From Kofleriaceae bacterium (GTDB lineage: Bacteria; Myxococcota_A; Polyangia; Haliangiales; Haliangiaceae), in assembly GCA_020633495.1 (NCBI GenBank), contig JACKDR010000004.1, positions 1 through 64,000 of the forward strand: a stretch of DNA of 64,000 nt. Reading direction: 5' to 3'. Positions 37,374-46,589 of the stretch are shown piece by piece. A program made the position numbers and the translations under genes. The notes beneath the pieces were generated by a model that was given only the letters and a program-made list of their open reading frames with translations, was not told the DNA's origin and ran no database searches. Every line of letters starts with the position of its first letter. The stretch's first letter is position 1.

Positions 37374-38189
37374 CTACGGCGTCGCGGCGTCGACGGCCGC
37401 CGGTGCGGGCTGGCCCGCAGCCGGCGCGGGATCGTCCGGTGCCGGCGGGTGCACCGGCGTCCGCACCGGCGGCCGCTCGGGTGGGCCATCGTCGTCGGCG
37501 TCGTCGCCGGGGGCCGTGCGATCGTCGCCGTCCGGCGCGTCGGCATCGTCGGCGTCGCGCGCGCTGGCGGCCTGCCGGTTGTGGGCCTCGGGACCGCCCG
37601 ACCACACCACGTAGCCCAGCGGCACGCCGGCGCCGAGGCCGACCAGGATCAGGCCGCGCCAGCGCAGGCCGAGCCGGCCCTTGAGCATGAACATCCCCGA
37701 GATCGCCAGGTACAGCAGCAGCACCGCGTAGCCGTCGGCGACGTAGGTCCAGGCCTTCTTGCCGCGGTTGTAGTGCAGCCAGTTGGCGACCCGGAAGAAG
37801 AACCGCGAGCTGCGGCCCTGCTCGGTGACCTCGCCGCCGATGACGATGAAGCGCTTGCTGTCGTACTCGAGGTGGACCTCGTCGCCGGCGCGGTAGGTGC
37901 TGCGCGGCGTGCCGGCGACGTGGAGCCGCTGCTGCGCCAGCGCGATCGCGGCCGCGTCGTCGAGATCGACGTCGATCGGCTCGATCTGGTAGCTCTTCTC
38001 GTAGGTCTTGAAGTTGGGGTCCCAGTCCTGGATGTGGTTGATGGCCAGGCCGGACAGCGCGTAGATCACCGTGAGGCCGACGGCGAGGTAGCCGACGTCG
38101 CGGTGGATGGCGCGCAGCCAGGCGCGCCAGCGTTTCTTGAGGGTGGTGAGGACGAGGTTGCCGGGCGCGGTGACGTTGCGGTCCGACAT
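37374..38189 (-). CDS. PepSY-associated transmembrane protein, probable electron-transfer partner
   Basis: A 271-residue protein with an N-terminal amphipathic helix and three membrane helices. Histidines lie at helix edges (AIHRDVGYLAVGLTVIYALS, GLAINHIQDW, NWLHYNRGKKAW), suggesting b-type heme. The loop between helices 1 and 2 is a PepSY-like domain. The C-terminal 70 residues are a Pro/Asp-rich tail. Its ATG overlaps the stop of the upstream molybdoenzyme gene (TGATG). In MsrPQ systems the heme protein MsrQ donates electrons to MsrP; this protein is not MsrQ by sequence but occupies its place. Confidence 0.75.
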   Translation of the reverse strand: MSDRNVTAPGNLVLTTLKKRWRAWLRAIHRDVGYLAVGLTVIYALSGLAINHIQDWDPNFKTYEKSYQIEPIDVDLDDAAAIALAQQRLHVAGTPRSTYRAGDEVHLEYDSKRFIVIGGEVTEQGRSSRFFFRVANWLHYNRGKKAWTYVADGYAVLLLYLAISGMFMLKGRLGLRWRGLILVGLGAGVPLGYVVWSGGPEAHNRQAASARDADDADAPDGDDRTAPGDDADDDGPPERPPVRTPVHPPAPDDPAPAAGQPAPAAVDAATP

Positions 38190-38923
38190 CAGGCGTACCG
38201 CTCTTCCTTCCAGGGATCGGCGTGGTTGTGGTAGCCGCGGACCTCCCAGTAGCCGGGCTCGTCGTCGACGACGAACTTGACCCCGGTGATCCACTTGGCG
38301 CTCTTCCAGAAGTAGAGATCCGGGATGAGGCCGCGCGCCGGCGCGCCGTGATCGAGCGAGAACGGCTTGCCGTTCATCCGGTAGGTCACCATGCAGGTGT
38401 CACCGGTGGCCTCGGCGTAGGGGATGTTGCTGGTGAAGCCGTGCTCGGCCTCGAGGATGACGTGGCGGACGTTGCCCTTGACCCCGGCCTTCTCGGCGAG
38501 CGTCGAGATCAGCACGCCCTTGTAGGTGGCGCCCAGGTTGCTCCAGCCGGTGACGCAGTGGACGTCGGCCTCGCGCTCGACCTGGGGCAGCTTGAGCAGC
38601 TGCGCGTAGTCGAGGTCGTACGGGGTCTTGACCGCGCCGTGGACCCGCAGCCGGAAGTGCTTGGCCTGGCCGTCGCCGGGGTCGCCGCCCATGTCCTTGA
38701 GGTGCTCGATCACGCGCTGGCCGGGCGGCAGCCGCTTGCGGCCGTCGCTGCGGGTCTCGGCGCGGGCCTTGCGGTTCATGTCGTCCGCGGCGATGCGGTA
38801 CAGCGCGCCGCCGGCGGCCAGCAGGGCGGTGCCGGCGGCCGCGTTCTTGATGAACTGTCGGCGGTCCCAGGCCCGCAGGAGCTCGGGGTGCGCGTCGGTG
38901 TCGGGCTGCTTCGGGGTCTTCAC
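38189..38923 (-). CDS. Tat-exported molybdopterin oxidoreductase (MsrP/sulfite-oxidase-like)
   Basis: A 244-residue protein. The Tat-type signal has the twin Arg21-Arg22 in DRRQFIKNAAAGTALLAAGG. The molybdopterin-binding domain contains Cys123 in DVHCVTGWS, the Mo ligand, then GVLISTLAEKAGVKG, ILEAEHGFTSNIPYAEA, and LDHGAPARGLIPDLYFWKSA followed by KWITG. It is shorter than sulfite oxidase and lacks its dimerisation domain, as in YedY/MsrP. The likely reaction is reduction of a periplasmic substrate such as methionine sulfoxide, but the exact substrate is unknown. It is coupled to a PepSY membrane protein. Confidence 0.88.
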   Translation of the reverse strand: MKTPKQPDTDAHPELLRAWDRRQFIKNAAAGTALLAAGGALYRIAADDMNRKARAETRSDGRKRLPPGQRVIEHLKDMGGDPGDGQAKHFRLRVHGAVKTPYDLDYAQLLKLPQVEREADVHCVTGWSNLGATYKGVLISTLAEKAGVKGNVRHVILEAEHGFTSNIPYAEATGDTCMVTYRMNGKPFSLDHGAPARGLIPDLYFWKSAKWITGVKFVVDDEPGYWEVRGYHNHADPWKEERYA

Positions 38924-39048
38924 GTCGGGTCCGCTCCTGGGCGCGAATCGCGCCGTCTGGGCAGCCTACGAGGCCTGCCCTGTCAGGTTACGGTACGCGG
39001 GGGTCGCCGGTTCGGCTCGATCTGAGAGTCCCCACGGTTCCGCCGGGT

Positions 39049-39054
39049 TACTCT
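39049..39054 (+). promoter_or_regulatory. TACTCT -10 box, leaderless-type
   Basis: TACTCT is 5 bases before GTG 39060 and 8 before ATG 39063. Either codon could be the leaderless start. Confidence 0.4.
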
Positions 39055-39062
39055 CGACGGTG

Positions 39063-39755
39063 ATGGCGGCACCGGGGGCGACGCGCGTCGACGCCGACGA
39101 CATCGCGGCGGCCGCCGTGGTGCTGGCTCCGTTCGTAGTCGCGGTCGGGGTCCTGGCCGCGGTGGCCGCGCCCGACGCGGCGCAGCGGGCCGCCGCGGAC
39201 CCGGTGCTGCAGAGCGTGGCGCCCGCCGGCGGGGTCTGGCTGGTGGTCGGGCTCGGGGTCGCGATGGCCCTGGCGTGGCCGGCGGCGCGTCGGCCAGACG
39301 CCGCGACCCTGCGCCGGGCGCTGGGCTGGGGCGCGCTGGGCGCGGCGGCGGCGGCGGCGGTGACGCTGGCGCTGCGCGCGGCGGTCGGCGACCACCTGCC
39401 GGCGTTCATCCCCGCCGAGGAGAGCGCCGGCCCGGGGCTAGCCCAGGGCCTGGCCGCGGGCGTCGGCGAGGAGCTGGTGTTCCGGCTCGGGGTCGCCGCC
39501 GCGGTCTACCTGACGCTGGCCCGGCGGCTGCCGCGCGCCGCCGCGATCGCCGCCGCCGCGATCGTCACCGGCGCGATGTTCGCGCTCGCCCACGAGCTGC
39601 CCCCGGCCGGCGGCAGCTTCGCGCTCGACCACGTCGTGACCCGCGCCCTGATCCCGGGCGCCGCGATGACCGCCGCGTTCCTGGTGGTCCACCCGGCGTT
39701 CCTGGTCGCGGCCCACGCCGCCGCCCACCTGCTGATCCCGTTCCTGTTCCGCTGA
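39063..39755 (+). CDS. CPBP-family intramembrane metalloprotease
   Basis: A 230-residue membrane protein with six to seven helices. The three CAAX-protease (Abi/CPBP) motifs are present in order: EELVFR (paired glutamates), FALAHEL, and HAAAHLL. Members include Rce1-type prenyl proteases and bacteriocin-immunity proteases; the substrate here is unknown. An adjacent in-frame GTG at 39060 is also possible. The gene ends directly before an array of five palindromes shared with the convergent SDR gene. Confidence 0.85.
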   Translation: MAAPGATRVDADDIAAAAVVLAPFVVAVGVLAAVAAPDAAQRAAADPVLQSVAPAGGVWLVVGLGVAMALAWPAARRPDAATLRRALGWGALGAAAAAAVTLALRAAVGDHLPAFIPAEESAGPGLAQGLAAGVGEELVFRLGVAAAVYLTLARRLPRAAAIAAAAIVTGAMFALAHELPPAGGSFALDHVVTRALIPGAAMTAAFLVVHPAFLVAAHAAAHLLIPFLFR

Positions 39756-39772
39756 CTCGGCGGCCGGGCTCC

Positions 39773-39972
39773 GGACGACCGACGTCTCCGAGACCGCGGT
39801 CGTCCGGGCGACGGACGACCGACGTCTCCGAGACCTCGGTCGTCCGGCGGCCGGGCTCCGGACGACCGGGGTCTCCGAGACCACGGTCGTCTGGACGACG
39901 AACGACCGACGTCTCCGAGACCCCGGTCGACCGAGATCCGGACGACCGACGTCTCCGAGACCTCGGTCGGGA
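39773..39972. repeat. Five tandem copies of a 33-bp near-palindrome
   Basis: Copies begin at 39773, 39813, 39860, 39900 and 39940, spaced 40-47 bases apart. Each has GGACGACCG at the left, GTCTCCGAGAC in the centre and CGGTCGTCC at the right, with small substitutions. The array fills the space between convergent genes. A sixth copy occurs at 59777. Confidence 0.9.
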
Positions 39973-39985
39973 TCGCGGCGGGGGC

Positions 39986-40678
39986 TCAGCCGCGGCCGTA
40001 GACCGGGACCAGCGCGCCGCTGGTCAGGGCGTTGCCCGGCGACGCCAGCCAGGCGATGGCGTCGGCGATCTGGGCGGCCTTGGGCCAGGCGGCGTGGTCG
40101 GCGTCGGGCATGGCGGCGCGGTTGGCCGGGGTGTCGATGATCGACGGCAGCACCGCGTTGACCAGGATGTCGTCGGCCTTGACCTCGGCGGCGATGGCCT
40201 GGGTCAGGCCCACGACCGCGGCCTTGGCGGTGACGTACGCGATCTGGCCGGGCGGCGGCTGCACCGCCGAGCGGGTCGCGACGTTGACGATGCGGCCACC
40301 GCGGCCGCGCATCGCGCGCACCGCCTCGCGGCAGCACAGGAAGCACGTCACGGTGTTGATCTGGTGCTGGGCCTCGAACGCGGCCAGCGAGGTGTCGACC
40401 AGCGGCGCCATCGCGAAGCCACCGACCAGGTGGATCGACGCCGCGATCGGCGGCAGCGCCGCGTAGAACGCGGTCACCGCGGCCTCGTCGGACAGCACCA
40501 CCGACGGCGCCGGCCGCGCCCGCTCGTGACCGCGCCACGGCACGTGCGCCGGCGGCGCCGCCTCCATCATGGGCAGGTGGCAGGTGGCGCCGCCCTCGAG
40601 GAGCCGCGCCACCACCGCCCCGCCCAGCCCGCCGGTGCCGCCGGTGACGACGACGTGAGATCCGGTGAAGTCCGTCAT
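39986..40678 (-). CDS. SDR-family oxidoreductase
   Basis: A 230-residue short-chain dehydrogenase. The cofactor loop is TGGTGGLG (12-19) and the active-site pair is YVTAK (YxxxK), with Ser of the triad in VATRSAVQ. Length and fold are classical. Residues 34-56 contain an unusual Pro/His/Arg-rich insertion (MMEAAPPAHVPWRGHERARP) where other members have a short NADP-recognition region. The substrate cannot be predicted. The start is set by TAGAGT 7 bases upstream. It is convergent with the CPBP protease, with palindromes between them. Confidence 0.88.
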   Translation of the reverse strand: MTDFTGSHVVVTGGTGGLGGAVVARLLEGGATCHLPMMEAAPPAHVPWRGHERARPAPSVVLSDEAAVTAFYAALPPIAASIHLVGGFAMAPLVDTSLAAFEAQHQINTVTCFLCCREAVRAMRGRGGRIVNVATRSAVQPPPGQIAYVTAKAAVVGLTQAIAAEVKADDILVNAVLPSIIDTPANRAAMPDADHAAWPKAAQIADAIAWLASPGNALTSGALVPVYGRG

Positions 40679-40685
40679 GGGACGG

Positions 40686-40691
40686 ACTCTA
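40686..40691 (-). promoter_or_regulatory. TAGAGT -10 box, leaderless-type, for the SDR gene
   Basis: On the minus strand TAGAGT is 7 bases before ATG 40678, with no ribosome site. Confidence 0.5.
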
Positions 40692-40708
40692 CCCTCGCCC
40701 GCCGCGCG

Positions 40709-41677
40709 TCAGTCGATGTCGGGGAACGTGTCGCAGGCCGCGGTGAAGTTGTCGAGCGCGTCCTGCAGCGCGCCGGCCAGGTTGCCCTCGCAGATCGACG
40801 AGAACACCGCGTTCTGGCCGGTCAGCTGGACGAACTGCTGCAGCCGGTTGGCCGCCACCGCGTCGCCGAAGTCCGACGTGCAGTCGGTGGGGCCGGCGAT
40901 CACCGCGGTGGCCCAGCGGCCGCGATCGCCCTTGAGGTTGTCGAAGAAGTCGACCCACTGCTGCACCGGCTCGTTGGTGCACGGATCGGTCGCCTGCAGC
41001 TGGAAGTTGTTGTCGTGCCGCGAGCAGTCGTCCTCGTCGGTGAGGTAGACGACCGCGAGCAGCGCGTCGTCGCGCAGGAAGTTGGCGTTGGTGGTCGTCG
41101 ACATCGGCGCCGACAGCGCCAGCTCGCTGGTGTACAGCGGCATCTCCAGGCCCGGGCCGCCGGTGCCGACGTCGGCGGCGCACGCGAACGTGGTCGCCAT
41201 CGACGGGTCGGTGCGCTCGAGCCAGCGCCGGGTCATGCCGCAGCTCTGCTTGAACGCGCCGTCGTCGCCCTGCTCGCTGATCGGGATCTGCTGCTCGGGC
41301 AGGATCGGCGGCACCGCCGGGATGACCTCGACGTAGTCGACGTCGCGCCCGGTGGTGGTGATCGCGACCCGGTAGTCGAGCGGCAGGTTGGCGTCGACCA
41401 TGTACTGGTTGAGGATGGTCGCGAACTGCGGGAAGTTGGCCGCGAGGTTGTCCTGCTCCTCCGCCATCGATCCCGAGTCGTCGATGACGAACAGGATGTC
41501 CATCTTCTGGCAGCGCTGGGTCGACACGCCACCGTCGCCGTGGGGCTGGTTTGGGTTGGCGTCGGGGCCGGTGCCGTCGTCACCGACGGTGTCGTCGGAG
41601 CCGTTGACGGCGGGGCCACAGGCCACCGCTCCCGAGATCATGCAGGCCGAGAACAGAAAGGCAGCAAGGGTACGCAT
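40709..41677 (-). CDS. VWA-domain lipoprotein
   Basis: A 322-residue protein with a strong ribosome site (GGAGGGGGAG). The signal peptide ends SGAVAC (lipidation at Cys20), then an Asp/Gly-rich linker. A von Willebrand factor A domain starts near residue 58. The metal-ion-dependent adhesion site is DDSGS (66-70), and later acidic VVYLTDEDDCS may complete it. Several cysteines suggest disulfides. It is a surface-exposed protein-binding lipoprotein of a type abundant in myxobacteria; the partner is unknown. It is divergent from aguA. Confidence 0.85.
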   Translation of the reverse strand: MRTLAAFLFSACMISGAVACGPAVNGSDDTVGDDGTGPDANPNQPHGDGGVSTQRCQKMDILFVIDDSGSMAEEQDNLAANFPQFATILNQYMVDANLPLDYRVAITTTGRDVDYVEVIPAVPPILPEQQIPISEQGDDGAFKQSCGMTRRWLERTDPSMATTFACAADVGTGGPGLEMPLYTSELALSAPMSTTTNANFLRDDALLAVVYLTDEDDCSRHDNNFQLQATDPCTNEPVQQWVDFFDNLKGDRGRWATAVIAGPTDCTSDFGDAVAANRLQQFVQLTGQNAVFSSICEGNLAGALQDALDNFTAACDTFPDID

Positions 41678-41837
41678 CTCCCCCTCCAGGGAATGGGTGA
41701 CCGGGCGGGCTGCACGATATCACCTGCGACAAAAAACCAAGCCGAAAACTGATTCAGCATCCTCGCGGAACCTATGACCAATCCGGACACGCGTCAGAAA
41801 CATCGACCGGCCGGCGGGCCTGCTTTTCGAGCGGTCA

Positions 41838-41849
41838 GCACTATAGTGC
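41838..41849. promoter_or_regulatory. Perfect 12-bp palindrome GCACTATAGTGC
   Basis: It lies between the divergent VWA lipoprotein and aguA, in a locally AT-rich stretch. It contains a TATAGT that could be a -10 box, so it may be an operator over a promoter. Confidence 0.4.
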
Positions 41850-41886
41850 AGAGCGTGCGACCGTCCGGCGGACCCGCCGGACCTGC

Positions 41887-41892
41887 TAGAAC
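41887..41892 (+). promoter_or_regulatory. TAGAAC box 6 bases before aguA
   Basis: TAGAAC, preceded by TGC as in an extended -10, lies 6 bases before GTG 41899. The last base departs from TANNNT, so it is weaker than other examples. Confidence 0.35.
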
Positions 41893-41898
41893 CGCCCC

Positions 41899-42948
<1,050 letters not shown>

Positions 42949-42963
42949 CCCCGGAGGCTCGCC

Positions 42964-43827
42964 ATGACCACCGTCACCGTCGCGGCCCTGCAGACCGCGC
43001 TGACCGACGACGTCGACCGCAACGTCGCGCGCATCACCGAGCTGGTGCGCGAGGCCGCCGGCCGCGGCGCCCGCATCATCCTGCCGTCGGAGCTGTTCGA
43101 GGGCCACTACTTCTGCCGGACCCAGCGCGAGGACGACTTCGCGCGCGCCCGGCCGCTGACCGGCCACCCGACGATCGCCCACTTCCAGAAGCTGGCCGCC
43201 GAGCTCGACGTCGTCATCCCGGTGTCGTTCTTCGAGCAGGACGGGCCCTGCTACTACAACAGCATCGCGACGATCGACGCCTCGGGCCACGTCCTGGGCG
43301 TCTACCGCAAGAGCCACATCCCCGACGGGCCGGGCTACCAGGAGAAGTTCTTCTTCCGCCCCGGCGACACCGGCTTCCACGCCTACCGCACCCGCCACGG
43401 TACGATCGGCGTCGCGATCTGCTGGGACCAGTGGTTCCCCGAGGCGGCGCGCGCGATGACCCTGGCCGGCGCCGACCTGCTGCTGTACCCGACCGCGATC
43501 GGTAGCGAGCCCGAGGAGCCCGACTTCGACAGCCGCGATCCGTGGCGGCGCGCGATGATCGGCCACGCCGTGACCAACGTCGTCGGCGTGATCGCCGCCA
43601 ACCGGGTCGGCACCGAGGGCGCCGCCGGCGACGGCCCCGGGCCGCTGACCTTCTACGGCAGCTCGTTCCTGTGCGACGAGCGCGGCGACCTGCTCGCCGA
43701 GCTCGGCCGCGCCGAGGAGGGCGTCGCGGTCGCGACCTACGATCTCGAGCGCATGCGCCGGGCCCGGGCCTCGATGGGGTTCTTCCGGGACCGCCGCCCC
43801 GAGCTCTACGACGCGCTGATCGACTGA
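42964..43827 (+). CDS. aguB: N-carbamoylputrescine amidase
   Basis: A 287-residue nitrilase-superfamily amidase releasing putrescine, CO2 and ammonia. The catalytic triad is visible: Glu43 (LPSELFEGHYFC), Lys116 (VYRKSHIPDGPGYQEKFFF) and Cys153 (AICWDQWFPEAARAM). The FEGHYFC and HIPDGPGYQEKFFF strings are diagnostic of AguB. A GGAGG ribosome site precedes the ATG. It works directly after AguA. Confidence 0.95.
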   Translation: MTTVTVAALQTALTDDVDRNVARITELVREAAGRGARIILPSELFEGHYFCRTQREDDFARARPLTGHPTIAHFQKLAAELDVVIPVSFFEQDGPCYYNSIATIDASGHVLGVYRKSHIPDGPGYQEKFFFRPGDTGFHAYRTRHGTIGVAICWDQWFPEAARAMTLAGADLLLYPTAIGSEPEEPDFDSRDPWRRAMIGHAVTNVVGVIAANRVGTEGAAGDGPGPLTFYGSSFLCDERGDLLAELGRAEEGVAVATYDLERMRRARASMGFFRDRRPELYDALID

Positions 43828-43904
43828 CCGCCCCGGGCCGGCGCGGCCGATCCTGCGGAGATCGCGGGGCAAACGGATCTCGATCGCGAGGCCGGCCGGC
43901 CTGC

Positions 43905-43910
43905 TAGGAT
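43905..43910 (+). promoter_or_regulatory. TAGGAT -10 box, leaderless-type
   Basis: TGC-TAGGAT (extended -10 form) lies 6 bases before ATG 43917. The GGGGG in between could also act as a very close ribosome site. Confidence 0.45.
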
Positions 43911-43916
43911 CGGGGG

Positions 43917-44096
43917 ATGAACATCCTGGTGCGAGCCGTGATCACCGGCTTCGGCATGGCGCTGGGCGCGGCGCTGTACCACAAGGTCGCCCGCGAGCTC
44001 GGCTTCGAGGAGCCCGCGGACAAGCCGGCGCGCGACGGCGCCGACGACGTCGGCGAGGCGGTCGAGGCCGGCGAGCCGGCCGGCCAGCCCGCGTAG
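43917..44096 (+). CDS. Small (59 aa) hypothetical protein with one N-terminal hydrophobic helix
   Basis: The translation begins MNILVRAVITGFGMALGAAL and ends with an acidic Glu/Ala/Gly-rich tail (AVEAGEPAGQPA). One glycine-zipper-like helix (residues 5-22) could insert in the membrane, followed by a basic patch and a flexible tail. Its own TAGGAT box at the exact leaderless spacing supports it as real. It is not part of the agmatine pathway by sequence. Function is unknown. Confidence 0.6.
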   Translation: MNILVRAVITGFGMALGAALYHKVARELGFEEPADKPARDGADDVGEAVEAGEPAGQPA

Positions 44097-44196
44097 CCCC
44101 GCCCTCGTCCGCCGGCGCCACCTCTCGCGCCGGAACGGTGCGTTCCATCCGACGCCCCTGACAGCGGGCCCGACTCCGGCTAGGAAGTGGGGTCCC

Positions 44197-45204
44197 GTGC
44201 GTTCCCCCTTCCTCGCGGTCGTCCCGCCCGCCGCCGCGCTCGCCGCCGGCCTCACCCGCTGGGCCCTGCAGGGCTCGGGCAACCTGTACACGGCGACCGC
44301 GCGCCGCGCCTACGTCCCGGATCCCGACCTCGGCTGGCGCGTCGTCGACGGCGGCCCGATCTGGCTGGGCCTGGAGATCCTCGCGGTGATCCTCGCGGTC
44401 GCGTGCGTGGTGGCCGTCGGCGCCGCGCTGGTGCGCCGCCGCGAGCGCGACGGGCGCGCCCGCCGCGGCCTGCGCGGCGCGCTGTGGGCGATCGGCGCCG
44501 TGCCGCTGGTCGTGCCGCTCGCCGCGTTCGCCACCGGCTTCGGCCCGGCCGGCGCGCGCGACACGCTGCCGGCGACGGCCACCACCGGCGCGCCGCAGGA
44601 CGGCGTCACCGGCGCGCTCGACGCCCCGGCCGGGCGCTGGGACGTGATCGTCCACCCGGGCTCGGCGATCACCGCGCGGGTGTCGGCGGGCGGCGAGGCC
44701 TTCGACGCCCGGCTCGCCGGCGGCATCGCCGGGACCTGGACCGGCGATCCGCACGACCTGCGCGCGCCGATGGCCGCGACCGTCGGCGTCGACGCCGCCT
44801 CGGTCGACACCGGCATCGCGATGCGCAGCAAGAGCGCCCGCGACGACTACCTGCGCGCCGCCGAGTTCCCGCGCCTCGAGTTCACGCTCGACCGCCTGAT
44901 CGCGGCGCGCCCCGACGGCGACCGCCGCGTCGCGTTCCGCGCCGCCGGCACGCTGGCGATGATCGGCGGCCGCGTCGCGGTCGAGGTCACCGGCACGTTG
45001 ACCGTGCTCGACGACGCCGCGCGCGCCCGCCTCGACCTCGATCCCGCGGCCCCGGCGATGCTCGCCGTGGCCGACCTGTCGGTGCCGATCGCCGCCACCG
45101 CGCTGGCCGACGACGCCGGCGACCTCGACGGCGATCACCTCCCGATCCACGTCCAGCTCGTGCTGGTCCATCGCGCCACCCCCACCGCCCCGGAGTCTCC
45201 GTGA
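44197..45204 (+). CDS. Membrane-anchored YceI-domain protein
   Basis: A 335-residue protein. Three hydrophobic segments (about 6-22, 55-78, 95-115) are followed by an extracytoplasmic YceI-like beta-barrel (about 145-330): GRWDVIVHPGSAITARV, then ARDDYLRAAEFPRLEFTLDR, FRAAGTLAMIGGRVAVEVTG. YceI barrels bind long isoprenoid lipids. A transmembrane-anchored YceI is unusual; most are periplasmic and soluble. The stop overlaps the start of a second YceI gene (GTGA), so the two are made together. Confidence 0.75.
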   Translation: MRSPFLAVVPPAAALAAGLTRWALQGSGNLYTATARRAYVPDPDLGWRVVDGGPIWLGLEILAVILAVACVVAVGAALVRRRERDGRARRGLRGALWAIGAVPLVVPLAAFATGFGPAGARDTLPATATTGAPQDGVTGALDAPAGRWDVIVHPGSAITARVSAGGEAFDARLAGGIAGTWTGDPHDLRAPMAATVGVDAASVDTGIAMRSKSARDDYLRAAEFPRLEFTLDRLIAARPDGDRRVAFRAAGTLAMIGGRVAVEVTGTLTVLDDAARARLDLDPAAPAMLAVADLSVPIAATALADDAGDLDGDHLPIHVQLVLVHRATPTAPESP

Positions 45205-45851
45205 AGCACCTCGCCACCTCGCTCGCGCTCGCCCTCGTCGCGATCGTCACCGTCGCCGCCGGCTGCGGCAAGGACGACAAGCCCGCCGCCAAGGATCCCG
45301 CGCCCGCCGCCGGCGCGCCCGCCGCCGGCGCCGCCGCGGATCCGGCGCCCACGCCCGACGACGGCGCCGACTACGTCCGCGTCCTCGCCACCCACGTCGT
45401 GCCCAAGCCGACCGACCCGGTGACGATCGCGATCCCGGGCTTCCGCGTGGTCAGCGCCGACTTCGATCCCGCGAACCTCGAGGGCGGCACCGCGACGCTC
45501 GCGCTCGACCTCGCGTCGCTCGACAGCGGCTCGGCCAAGCGCGACAAGCACCTGCGGTCCGACGACTACCTCGACGTCGGCGCGTTCGCGACCGCGACGA
45601 TCACGATCGGCAACGTCAAGCGCGCCGCCGACCGCGCCTACACCGCGGACGCCACCGTCGACATCCACGGCGTGCAGCAGACCCTGCCGGTACGCTTCGA
45701 CGTGATCGAGACCTCGGCCGACGGCGTCCGCATCCAGGCCGAGCACAGGTTCTCGCGCCACGTCTTCGCGATCGGCGCCGCCGAGGGCCAGGAGGACTCG
45801 GTCGCGCCCGACCTCACGATCCAGCTCCGCCTGACCCTCAAGAAGGGGTAG
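45201..45851 (+). CDS. YceI-domain lipoprotein
   Basis: A 216-residue lipoprotein whose signal peptide ends VTVAAGC. An Ala/Pro linker is followed by a YceI barrel: FRVVSADFDPANLEGGTATL, DSGSAKRDKHLRSDDYLDVG, ATATITIGNVKRA, VDIHGVQQTLPVRFDV, FSRHVFAIGA. It starts with GTG overlapping the previous stop. Together with the upstream membrane-anchored YceI it may shuttle or bind an isoprenoid or lipid across the envelope, which is an inference. Confidence 0.85.
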   Translation: MKHLATSLALALVAIVTVAAGCGKDDKPAAKDPAPAAGAPAAGAAADPAPTPDDGADYVRVLATHVVPKPTDPVTIAIPGFRVVSADFDPANLEGGTATLALDLASLDSGSAKRDKHLRSDDYLDVGAFATATITIGNVKRAADRAYTADATVDIHGVQQTLPVRFDVIETSADGVRIQAEHRFSRHVFAIGAAEGQEDSVAPDLTIQLRLTLKKG

Positions 45852-45883
45852 GCCGACGCGGCGGCCTGTGGAACACTCCCAGC

Positions 45884-46486
45884 ATGGGTGATGCCTCGAC
45901 CGGAACCTCGCTGTCGTCCGGCATCGCTCCGGGGCTGCTGCTGGCGATGCCGCAGCTGCTCGATCCCAACTTCCTGCACGCGGTCGTGCTGATGATCGAG
46001 CACGGCGACGCCGGCTCGTTCGGGCTGGTCATCAACCAGCCCAGCCCGATCAAGGCCACCGAGCTGCTCGACAGCCTCGGCATGAGCTGGCGCGGCGATC
46101 CCGACGCCGTCGTGTGGTCCGGCGGGCCGGTCAACCCGTCGACCGGCTGGGTCCTGCACGAGCCCATCGACGCGCTCCGCCCCAGCGCCTCGCTCGGCGA
46201 CGGCAGCACGATCGCGATCGCGCCCGGCCTGGCGCTGACCACCTCGCCCGACGGCCTGCGCACGATCGCCGCCGATCCGCCGGCGCGCACTCGCCTGTTG
46301 CTCGGCTACTCCGGCTGGGGGCCGGGCCAGCTCGCCGCCGAGATGACCCGCGGCTCGTGGCTGCACACCGACGCCGATCCGGCGCTGGTGTTCGACGCCC
46401 CGACCGAGGAGATCTGGGCCCGCGCGATGCGCACCCTCGGCATCGACAAGCCCGAGGCCCTGGTCCAGGGCCACGGCGTCCACTGA
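45884..46486 (+). CDS. YqgE/AlgH family protein
   Basis: A 200-residue cytoplasmic protein with the classical front GLLLAMPQLLDPNFLHAVVL, then GSFGLVINQPSPIKATELL, VVWSGGPVNPSTGWVLH, and LLLGYSGWGPGQLAAEM. The family has no settled biochemical function; AlgH in Pseudomonas affects alginate and quorum phenotypes. It lies 32 bases after the YceI lipoprotein and may share the transcript. Confidence 0.93.
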   Translation: MGDASTGTSLSSGIAPGLLLAMPQLLDPNFLHAVVLMIEHGDAGSFGLVINQPSPIKATELLDSLGMSWRGDPDAVVWSGGPVNPSTGWVLHEPIDALRPSASLGDGSTIAIAPGLALTTSPDGLRTIAADPPARTRLLLGYSGWGPGQLAAEMTRGSWLHTDADPALVFDAPTEEIWARAMRTLGIDKPEALVQGHGVH

Positions 46487-46589
46487 GCGGGCGGCGCCGA
46501 CGCGCGCGCGACACCTCACGCACGCGGGACGGTGTCGGCGCGCGCATGCGTGGTATCGTCAGCTGTCCCTCGGGGGGGGCTCGTCGCCA

